From: Paenibacillus sp.
Lineage (GTDB): Bacteria; Bacillota; Bacilli; Paenibacillales; YIM-B00363
Assembly (NCBI RefSeq): GCF_035645195.1
Contig: NZ_DASQNA010000027.1
Span: forward strand, 62,001-126,000
Length of the DNA stretch: 64,000 nt
Direction: 5' to 3'
A model generated the notes under the pieces. The model searched no databases and was not told where the DNA came from. It saw nothing but the letters and a program-made list of their open reading frames with translations. Position numbers and translations under genes: made by a program. Of this stretch, positions 36,010 to 45,330 are shown one piece after another; position 1 is the stretch's first letter; the number at the start of each line of letters is the position of its first letter.

Positions 36010-38493
36010 ATGAAGAAAGTACTAAAGACGACAGTTGCAGCTTCGCTCGTATTTGGGACAGTGACGGGGTTGCCGATTGCTGGATTGCACCCGATTACTG
36101 GGGCAAAGGTCGTACATGCAGCCACTACATATACGCCGGTAGCACTGCCGGAGTCTGCAAAGAATTGGCTTAAAAAGTTGGAAGCTGCCTATGATCTCCT
36201 AGATGCTGATGAGAAGCAAGCTATCGAACAAGCACGTACGAATTTGTTGCAAAGTAATCCGGGTACTGGGGTAGTTGACCCGATCGTTGAGTTTCTGAAT
36301 GCGAATTCCCAAGGTGTAACCTTTACCCGGGACGAAGTGGCAAGCGTGGTCTGGTCATTCGCGCATTTCCTTTCGACGACGGATGATGCGCAGTTGGAGA
36401 CGTTCCTCGACCAGTTCCGTCAATCCTCGTCTGTTCGCGCGTTCTTTACGAAGTTGCTTGAGCCTACGGATATTGATTTGAACGGAGCCAACGGCTTGGA
36501 CGTCGACGACGCAATTGAATTCTTTGTTGCATACCAAGCAGCTCTCTTGAGCTCTGTAAATCCATCCGACGCTTTAAAATATTTGGCTGGCACGACTACA
36601 GGGAATGACTTGACAAATCTTAAGACACAGCTTAAATCCGATATTCAGGAAGCCTTCACACAGGTGATGGCCAATAATACTTTAAATCTTTCCAAAGTAT
36701 TAAGCTATTACGCACCAAATACAGCAGATAAAGCTGAACTGGCTGAAGCATTCGCAGAGACGATGCTGGCTATGACGAATCAATACGATCCTCAATTGAA
36801 AGCGACGCGTGCATTCGTTAAGGCGTCCGTCCTTAGCGAAGTCCAATTTTCGACCTCCGTTACGAATAATGGCCGCACTTTAACGCCACAGTTGAAGATT
36901 TCGAATGTAAACATCCCGAACACGTTAGTAACTTGGTCCGTAGTCCAAAGCACGAACAGTATGATTGCCGTTAGCAACAATACGTTCGTTCTTGCAACAA
37001 CTGCTCAGGCCAATCAAGTGTATACGGCAACAGTGCGGGCGGTTGACTCGATGTTCAATGTAAAGTTGTATGAAGGCAGCATCTCTATGACATACGTACC
37101 GCCAGTTGATAACGGTGGTAATAACAACGATGGCGGTAACAATCCTGGTGGCGGAGTTCCAGTAACAAACACGCCCACACCGGTAGTTGATCGCCAAGAG
37201 GTCGCAACCCGGGTTACGAACACGATTAACAACTTCAAGAACCAAATTGATACTGCGGCACCGGCTCAACGGGCAAGCCTAGTGAAAGAGGCCGTCAAAG
37301 AGGTTAAAGAAGCCCTTAAATCAATTGGTAAGTTGAATCTGTCCAATGCCGTTACCCGCACGGGGAACCAAGCAACGGTCGCGGTCACTGCCAGCGCCAT
37401 TATCGAGCAAATCAACCAAATTAAAGAACAGGCGGAAGCTCTCGCAGTAGCGTTGAGGGAGCTTGACCCGAACGCGAAAGTGAAGCCGGTCCTTGTCCTA
37501 GATCTCGGAACCGTTGATGCGTCAAGCTTGTCCGTGCCGCTCGCCAAAGAAATTCTAGATGCAGCGAAAGCTGCAGGTTTAGACGTAAGCATCGCTGCGA
37601 ACGGTGTCAGCATCGCATTTAATCCGTCGGTCTTCTCCGATACAACGACGCTGACGATTGAAACCCAAGACGAGAGTGTCGCTACGGAAGTGACGGATCT
37701 GCCTCTCGCATCCGACGTTTACGAGTTTACATTTACGGACGAGTCCGGAGAAATCGAAAACTTCGAACAACCGGTAGAAATGGTACTTACGTTGGAAGAC
37801 AACGGGGACTTGGAAGAGGACTTCTTGACGGTTGCTAAGATCGATAATGGAAGTTTGATTATCTACGGCGGCAGCGTGACGGAAGGCTCGATTCGCGTCC
37901 ACAGAACCTCGTTCTCGACGTACACGGTCGTTGAGAATAAGGTGACATTCGAAGATACGGCATCCGTTAATGCATGGGCCGGTCGACAAATTCAGTCGAT
38001 CGCTGCGAAAGGGATCGTTGAGGGACGCGGGGAAGGGCAGTTCGATCCGAATGCCTATGTAACGCGCGCAGAATTCGCGAAAATGATCGCGAAGACGCTG
38101 GGGATCGAAGGCGGGGAAGAGAATTTCAGCGACGTCTCCTCGACGGATTGGTTCCAGCCGTATGTCGGAGCGGTGCAGAAGTGGGGCATTACGAACGGTC
38201 GCTCTGCAGGGCAATTCGCACCGAACGAAAATATTACTCGCGCGGAAATGGCGACAATGATCGCGCGTGCGCTTGAGCAAGTTCGCGGCGTACAAAGCTT
38301 TGCGGAGAGCGAAGCGATGTTGGAACAGTTTACGGATGCCGATTCCATCCACGCGACGCTCCAGGACGGAGTTGCTTATGCCGTTGACCAAGGCATCGTT
38401 ATCGGTCTCCCGGACGGCAATTTCGCGCCTGATAGCTATACGACTCGAGCACAGGCCGCCGTTATGATTTACCGAGCATTAAACCTCGAATAA
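36010..38493 (+). CDS. Large secreted protein with three C-terminal SLH domains
   Basis: The 827-residue protein starts with a signal peptide (residues 1-38, ending VVHAA). The region ~45-270 is helical and unrecognised. A beta domain lies around 270-360 (LTPQLKISNVNIPNTLVTW). A Gly/Asn-rich linker follows (PPVDNGGNNNDGGNNPGGG). Residues ~395-640 are alpha/beta. Three SLH domains occupy ~645-825 (AGRQIQSIAAKGIVEGRGEG; FSDVSSTDWFQPYVGAVQKW; FTDADSIHATLQDGVAYAV). It is a wall-anchored surface protein. A terminator follows. An AGAGGTGAAG site precedes the ATG. Confidence 0.88.
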   Translation: MKKVLKTTVAASLVFGTVTGLPIAGLHPITGAKVVHAATTYTPVALPESAKNWLKKLEAAYDLLDADEKQAIEQARTNLLQSNPGTGVVDPIVEFLNANSQGVTFTRDEVASVVWSFAHFLSTTDDAQLETFLDQFRQSSSVRAFFTKLLEPTDIDLNGANGLDVDDAIEFFVAYQAALLSSVNPSDALKYLAGTTTGNDLTNLKTQLKSDIQEAFTQVMANNTLNLSKVLSYYAPNTADKAELAEAFAETMLAMTNQYDPQLKATRAFVKASVLSEVQFSTSVTNNGRTLTPQLKISNVNIPNTLVTWSVVQSTNSMIAVSNNTFVLATTAQANQVYTATVRAVDSMFNVKLYEGSISMTYVPPVDNGGNNNDGGNNPGGGVPVTNTPTPVVDRQEVATRVTNTINNFKNQIDTAAPAQRASLVKEAVKEVKEALKSIGKLNLSNAVTRTGNQATVAVTASAIIEQINQIKEQAEALAVALRELDPNAKVKPVLVLDLGTVDASSLSVPLAKEILDAAKAAGLDVSIAANGVSIAFNPSVFSDTTTLTIETQDESVATEVTDLPLASDVYEFTFTDESGEIENFEQPVEMVLTLEDNGDLEEDFLTVAKIDNGSLIIYGGSVTEGSIRVHRTSFSTYTVVENKVTFEDTASVNAWAGRQIQSIAAKGIVEGRGEGQFDPNAYVTRAEFAKMIAKTLGIEGGEENFSDVSSTDWFQPYVGAVQKWGITNGRSAGQFAPNENITRAEMATMIARALEQVRGVQSFAESEAMLEQFTDADSIHATLQDGVAYAVDQGIVIGLPDGNFAPDSYTTRAQAAVMIYRALNLE

Positions 38494-38513
38494 TTGAAGG
38501 AATCATCCAAACT

Positions 38514-38546
38514 AGCCTTCCTCCTTGCAGGGGGAAGGCTTTCTTA
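38514..38546 (+). terminator. Terminator after the large SLH gene
   Basis: AGCCTTCCTCC pairs with GGGGGAAGGCT (one G-U pair) around a 5-base loop, then TTCTT. It separates the SLH gene from the Wzz/kinase pair. Confidence 0.75.
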
Positions 38547-38633
38547 ATCTAAGTTTTCTCACTATCTATTCATCCCTGGATCAGTTAGAATGGTAGAAAC
38601 ACGAGAGATTATTAAGGGAGTTAATAGGCAATC

Positions 38634-39386
38634 ATGGAACTCGATCTGAAAGACTACTTCAAAATTATCCGGAAGCGGCTGGCTTGGATTATAGTGGTGG
38701 TATTGTTGGCGAGCCTGGCCTCGGGTGTCGTGAGCGCCTTCTATTTGAAACCTGTATATGAAGCTTCTACGAAATTGATTGTCAATCAATCCAATGACAC
38801 AAGTTCCATGGGGCAGTTGGACATCAATCAGGTCAATCTAAACCTTCGATTAATAGATACATATAAGGAAATTATCCGTACGCCGGCGATTATGCAGGTT
38901 GTAGCCGAGGAAAATCCTGAATTCGATTTGACTGCAGACCAATTGATCGCGAAGGTGAGAGTCAGTTCGGTAAATAATACGCAAGTGATGACGCTAGTCG
39001 TCGAAGACGGATCTTATGAAAAGGCGGCAGCTATCGTGAATGCGATCTCCTATGTGTTCCAAAGGGAGATCCCAAAGATCATGAACGTAGATAACGTCTC
39101 GATATTGAACGAAGCCCCCCTTGAGGTCAACCCTTCCCCAGTTAAGCCGAACGTCCTTTTGAACATAGCAATAGCGTTCATCGTCTCGTTAATGGCAGTC
39201 ATTGGATGGGTGTTCCTTATGGAATATTTGGACGATACGATAAAAACCGAGAATGATGTCAGCGAAATCATCGGACTTCCGACGTTGTCGTTGGTCGCTC
39301 GGACGACGAATGAAGATTTTGTACCCCACGGCGGGAAAAGCTTAAAACGGAAGGTGACGGACAGCCATGCCGCTCCAAACCAATAA
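38634..39386 (+). CDS. Wzz/CapA-type chain-length regulator and kinase adaptor
   Basis: A 250-residue polysaccharide co-polymerase. ELDLKDYFKIIRKRLAWII begins the first membrane helix (~16-36); the extracytoplasmic part is ~37-175, with the proline-rich PLEVNPSPVKPN before the second helix (~180-200). The short cytoplasmic tail activates the separate BY-kinase in Bacillota (YwqC/CapA type). Its 3' end overlaps the kinase gene by 20 bp. It starts the main polysaccharide gene run. Confidence 0.92.
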   Translation: MELDLKDYFKIIRKRLAWIIVVVLLASLASGVVSAFYLKPVYEASTKLIVNQSNDTSSMGQLDINQVNLNLRLIDTYKEIIRTPAIMQVVAEENPEFDLTADQLIAKVRVSSVNNTQVMTLVVEDGSYEKAAAIVNAISYVFQREIPKIMNVDNVSILNEAPLEVNPSPVKPNVLLNIAIAFIVSLMAVIGWVFLMEYLDDTIKTENDVSEIIGLPTLSLVARTTNEDFVPHGGKSLKRKVTDSHAAPNQ

Positions 39387-40062
39387 CAACCAGAGAAAAA
39401 TCATAACGGTATCCAACCCGAAATCCCCCATCTCCGAATCGTACGTAAGACTCCGTACCAATATAGAATTGTCAGCTGTCGACGAGCCGATTCAGGTGAT
39501 CATGGTCACATCGGCCAACCCTGGAGAAGGGAAGTCGACGACGGCGGCAAATCTAGCGGTAGTCTATGCTCAAGCTGACAAACAAGTGTTGTTAATCGAT
39601 GCCGATTTGCGGAAACCGACGATGCATCATCATTTCATGCTAAGCAACCGGAACGGCCTGACAAGCGTGCTTACTAACCAAGTTTCAATCGGTGGAGCGA
39701 TCAGAGAAACGAGCGTTCCTAATCTGCGGGCGTTGACCTCTGGTCCAATTCCGCCCAATCCTTCGGAGCTTCTTTCTTCGAAAAGAATGGAGTCGCTGAT
39801 CGCGGAGTTGCGCAGCGAGTTCGATATTATTATCATTGACACCCCCCCGACACTTGCCGTAGCTGACGCGCAAATCATTTCAACGCGGTCGGACGGTGCA
39901 ATCTTGGTGCTTAACTCCGGAAATGTTAAGCGCGAGCTTGCTTTGAAGGCGAAGCAAAGTTTGGAGCATGCGAAGGCCAGAATCCTAGGTGTCGTCCTCA
40001 ACAATGTAGACCGGAAAAACGCCGATTCTTATTACTATTATTATTACGGCGAGGGACAATAA
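39367..40062 (+). CDS. BY-kinase, CpsD/CapB family tyrosine kinase
   Basis: A 231-residue bacterial tyrosine kinase. Walker A is SANPGEGKSTTAANLA near residue 48, Walker A' is LLIDADLRKPT near 76, and Walker B lies in FDIIIIDTPPT near 152. The C-terminal autophosphorylation cluster has six adjacent tyrosines (YYYYYYGEGQ). It needs the CapA-type activator encoded just upstream, is reversed by the PHP phosphatase, and controls polymer length and export. An AAGGTGACGG site lies inside the upstream gene. Confidence 0.95.
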   Translation: MPLQTNNNQRKIITVSNPKSPISESYVRLRTNIELSAVDEPIQVIMVTSANPGEGKSTTAANLAVVYAQADKQVLLIDADLRKPTMHHHFMLSNRNGLTSVLTNQVSIGGAIRETSVPNLRALTSGPIPPNPSELLSSKRMESLIAELRSEFDIIIIDTPPTLAVADAQIISTRSDGAILVLNSGNVKRELALKAKQSLEHAKARILGVVLNNVDRKNADSYYYYYYGEGQ

Positions 40063-40133
40063 ACCGGCTGCGTAACTATCTAGTATGGTCGAAGTAAAGA
40101 GGTTTAATAAAACATACTCGGAATGGTGAAGAA

Positions 40134-41957
40134 ATGACGACGGCACAAAGGGTAACTCTTCTTGTCTTTCTCGATTCAATTTTAGTCGGGATATCGGTTA
40201 TAAGTTCTTATGTAATTAAGTATTATGGAGAGATCACGCCAGCCATTTGGTATGAAGCATCCATTTCCACTTTAGTATCGGTTGTTTGTTTAGGGGCATG
40301 TCTCTACAAATTCGGCTTATACCATCGGGTTTGGCGATATGCAAGTATTGGCGAGATCGTATCGATTCTACGCGCTACCGTTATCGGTTGTATTATTGCT
40401 TATTGCGTAGGTTCGTTGATCGTCATGCAATGGATGCCATGGCAAGTAGCCACTCGTTCCTTCGAAACGACGATCTTGCTTGTGGGCGGAGCGCGATTCG
40501 TTTGGAGAGTTTACCGTGATCACTACATAACTGAAAAGCAAACTGCGCAGCGAAGGGCATTGATTGTAGGAGCCGGCGACTGCGGTTCGATCATCGTGAA
40601 AGAGTTGAGAAACAATCCCTCCTCGAATCAAAAACCGGTTGCCTTCATCGATGATGATCCTCATAAACAAAAGATGCAGCTACACGGGCTTCCCGTTATT
40701 GGCACCCGCGAAACGATTGCTCGGACCGTCGAAAGTTTGCATATCGACGACATCATTATCGCAATGCCGTCCGTTTCGCAACGACAAATTGTCGATATCA
40801 TTGAAGTCTGTAAGCGCACGTCTGCCAAATTGAAAATCATCCCGCCGTTAAGCCATCTGTTCGAAGGCAAAGTGAATATTCGTTCGATTCGGGACGTTCA
40901 GGTCGAGGATTTGTTAGGCAGAGATCCGGTTAACGTCGACCTGAAAGGAATAACCGAGTATGTAAAAGATCGCGTCGTTTTGGTTACCGGAGCCGGCGGC
41001 TCGATCGGTTCGGAACTTTGCCGCCAGTTGCTGTTTTTTAAGCCTTCTAAGTTGCTCCTGTTGGGCCATGGGGAGAACAGCATTTATCAAATTGATAATG
41101 AACTGAGCCAATTGAAGATGAACATCCCAGTGGAGACCATCATCGCCGATATCCAGGATAAAAAGAGAATGCAGGATATTTTTACGCATTACCGGCCACA
41201 AGTGGTGTTCCACGCAGCTGCGCATAAACATGTGCCGTTAATGGAACAAAACCCCTCGGAATCTATTAAAAATAACGTTTTCGGGACCAAAAACGTTGCA
41301 GACTGCTCTGTGAAATTTGGGGTTGAACGCTTTGTACTGATCTCTTCCGACAAGGCAGTCAACCCAACCAGCGTGATGGGTGTCACCAAACGGATCGCGG
41401 AGATGATCGTCCAGTGTATGAACGTGAACAGCGCGACGAAGTTTACGGCAGTCCGGTTCGGCAATGTGCTCGGCAGCCGGGGCAGCGTCATTCCGCGGTT
41501 TAAAGATCAAATCGCTAAGGGCGGTCCCGTCACGGTGACGCATCCGGAAATGGTCCGTTATTTTATGACTATTCCGGAAGCGGTACAGCTTGTGATCCAA
41601 GCCGGGGCTTACGCGCAAGGCGGGGAAGTGTTTATATTGGATATGGGGAAGCCGGTAAAGATTAACACGCTCGCTGAAGATTTAATCCGCTTCTCTGGTT
41701 TTGAGCCCCATATCGATATTAAAATCGAGTATACGGGGATCCGCCCCGGCGAGAAGCTGTATGAGGAGCTCCTTACGGAAGAGGAAGGGCTGACGACGAC
41801 AAAGCATGATCGAATCTTTATCGGGAAACCGACAAATTTGAGCCGCTCGGAGCTTGATTTCGAATTGAAACGTTTGGAGCAAGTATTAGGCGAGGATCAA
41901 AAGGTGATACGGGATTTGTTAAAGATGATCGTTCCGACGTATCAAAATGTTTCATAA
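40134..41957 (+). CDS. Membrane-bound sugar-nucleotide 4,6-dehydratase (WbpM/CapD type)
   Basis: The 607-residue protein has four N-terminal helices (~5-115), a first Rossmann-like domain (RALIVGAGDCGSIIVKEL near 140) and a catalytic SDR domain (VLVTGAGGSIGSELCRQLL near 282). The catalytic segment ISSDKAVNPTSVMGVTKR carries Met in place of the usual Tyr, as in WbpM-type UDP-GlcNAc 4,6-dehydratases. It would make UDP-4-keto-6-deoxy-GlcNAc, the first step to many N-acetylated deoxysugars. It could supply the lipid-linked first sugar. No partner aminotransferase is in the window. Confidence 0.93.
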   Translation: MTTAQRVTLLVFLDSILVGISVISSYVIKYYGEITPAIWYEASISTLVSVVCLGACLYKFGLYHRVWRYASIGEIVSILRATVIGCIIAYCVGSLIVMQWMPWQVATRSFETTILLVGGARFVWRVYRDHYITEKQTAQRRALIVGAGDCGSIIVKELRNNPSSNQKPVAFIDDDPHKQKMQLHGLPVIGTRETIARTVESLHIDDIIIAMPSVSQRQIVDIIEVCKRTSAKLKIIPPLSHLFEGKVNIRSIRDVQVEDLLGRDPVNVDLKGITEYVKDRVVLVTGAGGSIGSELCRQLLFFKPSKLLLLGHGENSIYQIDNELSQLKMNIPVETIIADIQDKKRMQDIFTHYRPQVVFHAAAHKHVPLMEQNPSESIKNNVFGTKNVADCSVKFGVERFVLISSDKAVNPTSVMGVTKRIAEMIVQCMNVNSATKFTAVRFGNVLGSRGSVIPRFKDQIAKGGPVTVTHPEMVRYFMTIPEAVQLVIQAGAYAQGGEVFILDMGKPVKINTLAEDLIRFSGFEPHIDIKIEYTGIRPGEKLYEELLTEEEGLTTTKHDRIFIGKPTNLSRSELDFELKRLEQVLGEDQKVIRDLLKMIVPTYQNVS

Positions 41958-41960
41958 CTA

Positions 41961-42000
41961 AAGGAGTCATTATGAATATAAAGGAGTCATTATGAATATA
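41961..42000 (+). repeat. 20-bp tandem duplication of a ribosome site and start codon
   Basis: AAGGAGTCATTATGAATATA occurs twice back to back (41961-41980 and 41981-42000). The first ATG (41972) opens a 7-codon frame, MNIKESL, whose stop overlaps the second ATG (TTATGA). The duplication thus created an upstream mini-frame in front of the damaged gene that follows. Confidence 0.9.
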
Positions 42001-42647
42001 AAGCGGTGGACGATGGTTGCGGGTGTCGTTGCGGGCGTTGCAGTAGGCGCAGGCAATCGGATACTGGGCGTTGGACACCGCTGTTTCGTATACGCTGAAG
42101 CAGCTCTCCGCCTCGGCGGAGGCAGAGTCGGTGCTTGGCGACGATGCAGCGGTGGTTGACCAGGAGCAGGTGGTAAGTAATGCACCGAAGGACCGCCCTA
42201 CTCATAAGGCAGCGGAAGAGGCGACGGAGTCCGTAGAAGTTGTAGTCGACCAAGGGGGTTCGGCAGCCTCGCAGGAGAATCATGATGAACAGCCGCCGCC
42301 TTCAGCTCCAAACGCGCGGTAAGTGATACAAACACAACCGGAAACATCAGGGGAAATCACTCCCGTGCTTGCCGACCGTGCGGAAAAAAATCACTGCAAA
42401 GGAAAAAGCGGTAGTTGCCAACGTACTGCTGAAAAGTTTCTCCCCGAATGAATTGCGTACATTTGCTGAAATTGCTAAAGACGGAATCACCGTGGAGGAG
42501 AAAAAGGCAACCCGGGGGATGTTCATAGAACGGTTAAGCGAAGAGGAATACAACCGGTTAATTGCCATAGCCGCAAAATATGGGTTAAGCCAAGGAAAGC
42601 AATACAAGGATGTAATTCAAGAAGAGACAGCGGAGGGAACGCCATAA
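41992..42647 (+). pseudogene. Small membrane-anchored protein gene with several lesions
   Basis: Reading in three steps gives one plausible ~215-residue protein. Frame one from ATG 41992 reads MNIKRWTMVAGVVAGVAVGA, a membrane anchor. A frameshift near 42050 is needed to continue as AIGYWALDTAVSYTLKQLSA and on to PPPSAPNAR, where TAA (42320-42322) stops the frame. The same frame continues VIQTQPETSGEITPVLADRA, then a run of seven As near 42382 shifts into the 42369-42647 frame (KKITAKEKAVVANVLLKSFS ... KYGLSQGKQYKDVIQEE). The last piece has a TTG start with no ribosome site, supporting decay rather than a separate gene. Sequencing error at the A run remains possible. Function unknown. Confidence 0.6.
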
Positions 42648-43628
42648 ATGAACATCCGATGGAGAAAGACTTGTTTAGCGTTAGTAGTCGTATCATCCCT
42701 GTTGGGGGGGGCTCTAATCACTCACGCAGCGGAAGACGTTGGGCAGGCGATTATAGTCTCGGCAACGGTCAAATCCCTGCAACTCGAGTTTGACGGACGG
42801 CAATTGGCGCCAACCGAGGGAGAGTCCGCTTTCGTGATCGACGGGGTCACTTACGTTCCGCTTCGGTTCATGGCCAACACGGCGGAATTGAGCGTTTCTT
42901 GGGATGAGGCGACGTCTACAGTAAAGGTGAAAGAGCCGTCTACAGCGGAACGCATTGCCCTTAAAGAACGGAACATGAACATGTCGTCCGTCTCTGAAAA
43001 CAAGAAACCGACTGACGCGGTCAAAAATCTGGTCGTCTATCGGCGTGCGATAACGTATCATTTCGGCGATATTCGCAAGGAAACGTCGCAAGGTAAAGAG
43101 GGTCTAATCTATAGTAACCGGTTATATATTCCGCTTCGTTTCTTCAGCGAGTCGATTGGGAAACAAGTCGCATGGGATCCGATAACGTTCAAAATTACGA
43201 TTACAACACCTGAACGCATGCCCGAACCAACGATAGCAGAATCCGACAAAGCCAAAGCGGAGGACAAGAAATCTGCACCTGTAACGCCAGCCCTGCCAAT
43301 CGGCGCGATAGGAGGCGTAGGCGGGGGAAGCAAGCCGTCTTACGAGTCGTTAACAGCGACTGCGGAAGTTCAGCTGGAGCAGCTAAAAACTCGGTGCGAA
43401 AGTAATATGACTTCGATATTAAACCGGTATAATGAAACGAAGGATATGCAATTAATGGCGGAAGGTTACGCGGAGTTGGCTGCTTGCAATAGTGCATTCA
43501 ACCAAATCGTGAATGCTTTGCAAAGCGAGTTGACGAATAACGGTTACGATACGGCCATTATCATCCAGTACCGCACTGCTTATGATCAGATGAAAGAACA
43601 AAAGAAGAAGGAAATCTTGGGGAATTAG
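42648..43628 (+). CDS. Secreted stalk-domain protein (copper amine oxidase N-domain type)
   Basis: A 326-residue protein with a signal peptide (residues 1-27, ending ITHAAE). Two stalk-domain (PF07833-like) units follow: FVIDGVTYVPLRFMANTAEL near 62 and GLIYSNRLYIPLRFFSESIG near 146, each followed by a V/A-x-W-D motif. A Pro/Gly-rich linker (ALPIGAIGGVGGGSK) leads to a helical, possibly coiled-coil C-terminal domain (~235-326). It is likely a wall-associated surface protein. It starts immediately after the stop of the damaged gene, and its ribosome site lies inside that gene. Confidence 0.82.
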   Translation: MNIRWRKTCLALVVVSSLLGGALITHAAEDVGQAIIVSATVKSLQLEFDGRQLAPTEGESAFVIDGVTYVPLRFMANTAELSVSWDEATSTVKVKEPSTAERIALKERNMNMSSVSENKKPTDAVKNLVVYRRAITYHFGDIRKETSQGKEGLIYSNRLYIPLRFFSESIGKQVAWDPITFKITITTPERMPEPTIAESDKAKAEDKKSAPVTPALPIGAIGGVGGGSKPSYESLTATAEVQLEQLKTRCESNMTSILNRYNETKDMQLMAEGYAELAACNSAFNQIVNALQSELTNNGYDTAIIIQYRTAYDQMKEQKKKEILGN

Positions 43629-43630
43629 AT

Positions 43631-44163
43631 ATGAATACAAGATGGGATGTCATAGGAAGCAAAACCACAGAATTCCGCCATTTTGAAATCGTAGAGGAGC
43701 ACGTCGTTACCTCGCAGGGCAACTCCATGAATATGGAGTATGTGAAGATGCGTCCTGGCGTCTGTATTTTACCTCTGCTGGACGGGGGAACCCGAGTTGT
43801 GTGCATTCGCCAGTACCGTCATATCCTGCGAGAGTGGCAATGGGAGCTTCCAGCCGGCGGCCTTGATGAAGGTGTGGAACCATTGGAAATGGCAAAAGGG
43901 AGTTAGCTGAGGAGACAGGCTACATAGCCCAAAAATGGACGTCATTAGGCTCGGTATATCCTTCATTCGGCTCCACGGATCAAATCATTCATCTCTTCGC
44001 TGCAGAAGATCTGACAATGGGACAGCAGCGGTTGGAGCCCGGGGAAGAAATCGAAGTGGTCACCATGCCAATCGAACAATTCCGTGAACTTGTACAAAAT
44101 GGGCAATTTCAGCATGGCGCTGGGTTAGCCTGCGTTGCGCGTTGGTGGGCAATGGGCAAATAA
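43631..44163 (+). pseudogene. Nudix hydrolase gene with a frameshift in the Nudix box
   Basis: The first frame (43631-43906) reads RHFEIVEEHVVTSQGNSMNM ... RQYRHILREWQWELPAGGLDEG, typical of ADP-ribose pyrophosphatases, and stops at TAG just after MAKGS. The next frame supplies the rest of the Nudix box and body: RELAEETGYIAQKWTSLGSV, QIIHLFAAEDL, then to TAA at 44161-44163. The Nudix pattern G-x5-E-x7-REUxEE is one residue short, so about four bases seem lost near 43895. Without the shift the protein would be ~178 aa, normal for the family. It is probably inactive unless this is a sequence error. Confidence 0.82.
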
Positions 44164-44281
44164 TGAATATAATATTAAGATACCCCTTCACCAAAAATTG
44201 ACTGGCGAATATATTCTATCCATTGGGATGGTTGCTTCGCAGCTATTGATGAAGGGGTTTCTCTAATTGAGGGGTGATGAA

Positions 44282-45292
44282 GTGGCTATTCTGGTTACAG
44301 GCGGGGCAGGGTATATTGGAACGCATGTATGCTTAGAGTTGCTCGAGTCTAGTTACGATGTCGTTGTGATGGATAATTTCGTTAACAGTCATCCGGAGGC
44401 TTTAAAACGTGTCGAGGAATTAGCGGGTAAACGAGTAACATTGTATGCGGTCGATCTCCTGAATCGGGAAGAGATGGTCCGCATTTTCGAGAGAGAAGAG
44501 ATTGAGGCCGTTATCCACTTAGGCGGTTTAAAGGCGGTAGGAGAGTCGGTAGAGAAGCCGCTGGAGTATTATCATGTGAATGTGACCGGTACCCTTCATT
44601 TATGCTCGGTCATGAAACAATTCGGGGTTAAAAAGTTTGTATTTAGTTCTTCAGCAACCGTGTACGGGATGCCGGAACAGGTGCCGATTACCGAAGATGC
44701 GGAGCTTAAGGCATTGAATCCGTACGGATGGACAAAATTAATGATTGAGCAAATCTTAACTGATTTGTCGTCGTCTGATAGGGATTGGAGTGTGGCTTTG
44801 CTTCGTTACTTTAATCCAATTGGAGCACACCCTAGCGGAAGGTTGGGCGAAGACCCTAGAGGGACCCCCAATAATTTAATGCCTTATTTAACACAAGTAG
44901 CTGTTGGAAAACGTGAATATCTCCAAGTGTACGGGGACGACTATCCCACTGTGGACGGCACAGGGGTAAGGGATTATATCCATATCGTCGATTTGGCGAA
45001 GGGTCATTTAGCCGCACTGCGGTATGTGATGAAGGTGAACGGAGTGGAAGCATTTAATTTAGGTACTGGTCGTGGGTGCAGTGTTCTAGAAGTCATCACA
45101 ACGTTCGAGGAAGCATCGGGCATAAAGATCCCGTACCAGGTCGTGGAGCGACGAAAGGGAGACGCAGCGGTATGTTACGCTAGTCCCGAGAAAGCGAAGC
45201 AAACGCTCGGCTGGAAGGCGAAGAAGAGCCTGAAAGAGATGTGCGAGGACGCCTGGAGATGGCAGAGAGAAAATCCTAACGGTTATCAATAA
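44282..45292 (+). CDS. galE: UDP-glucose 4-epimerase
   Basis: Interconverts UDP-glucose and UDP-galactose (or the N-acetyl forms). The 336-residue extended SDR has the NAD-binding LVTGGAGYIGTHVCLELL, FSSSATVYG near residue 120, the catalytic Y-x-x-x-K in LNPYGWTKLM near 148, and the GalE-typical RYFNPIGAHPSG near 178. GTG 44282 follows GAGGGGTGATG and begins one residue before the Rossmann strand; TTG 44267 is upstream of the ribosome site. A bidirectional terminator follows. Confidence 0.95.
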   Translation: MAILVTGGAGYIGTHVCLELLESSYDVVVMDNFVNSHPEALKRVEELAGKRVTLYAVDLLNREEMVRIFEREEIEAVIHLGGLKAVGESVEKPLEYYHVNVTGTLHLCSVMKQFGVKKFVFSSSATVYGMPEQVPITEDAELKALNPYGWTKLMIEQILTDLSSSDRDWSVALLRYFNPIGAHPSGRLGEDPRGTPNNLMPYLTQVAVGKREYLQVYGDDYPTVDGTGVRDYIHIVDLAKGHLAALRYVMKVNGVEAFNLGTGRGCSVLEVITTFEEASGIKIPYQVVERRKGDAAVCYASPEKAKQTLGWKAKKSLKEMCEDAWRWQRENPNGYQ

Positions 45293-45294
45293 AA

Positions 45295-45325
45295 AAATCC
45301 CCGAAGCATTCGCTTCGGGGATTTT
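45295..45325. terminator. Bidirectional terminator between galE and SLH gene
   Basis: CCCCGAAGC (45299-45307) pairs with GCTTCGGGG (45312-45320) around ATTC, with A tracts before and T tracts after, so it can end both converging transcripts. Confidence 0.9.
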
Positions 45326-45330
45326 CGTTA

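Noticed and set aside
42071-42322. Independent 83-residue gene
   Set aside because: It has no ribosome site at its TTG, and upstream and downstream segments in other frames complete it, so it is treated as part of the damaged gene at 41992.
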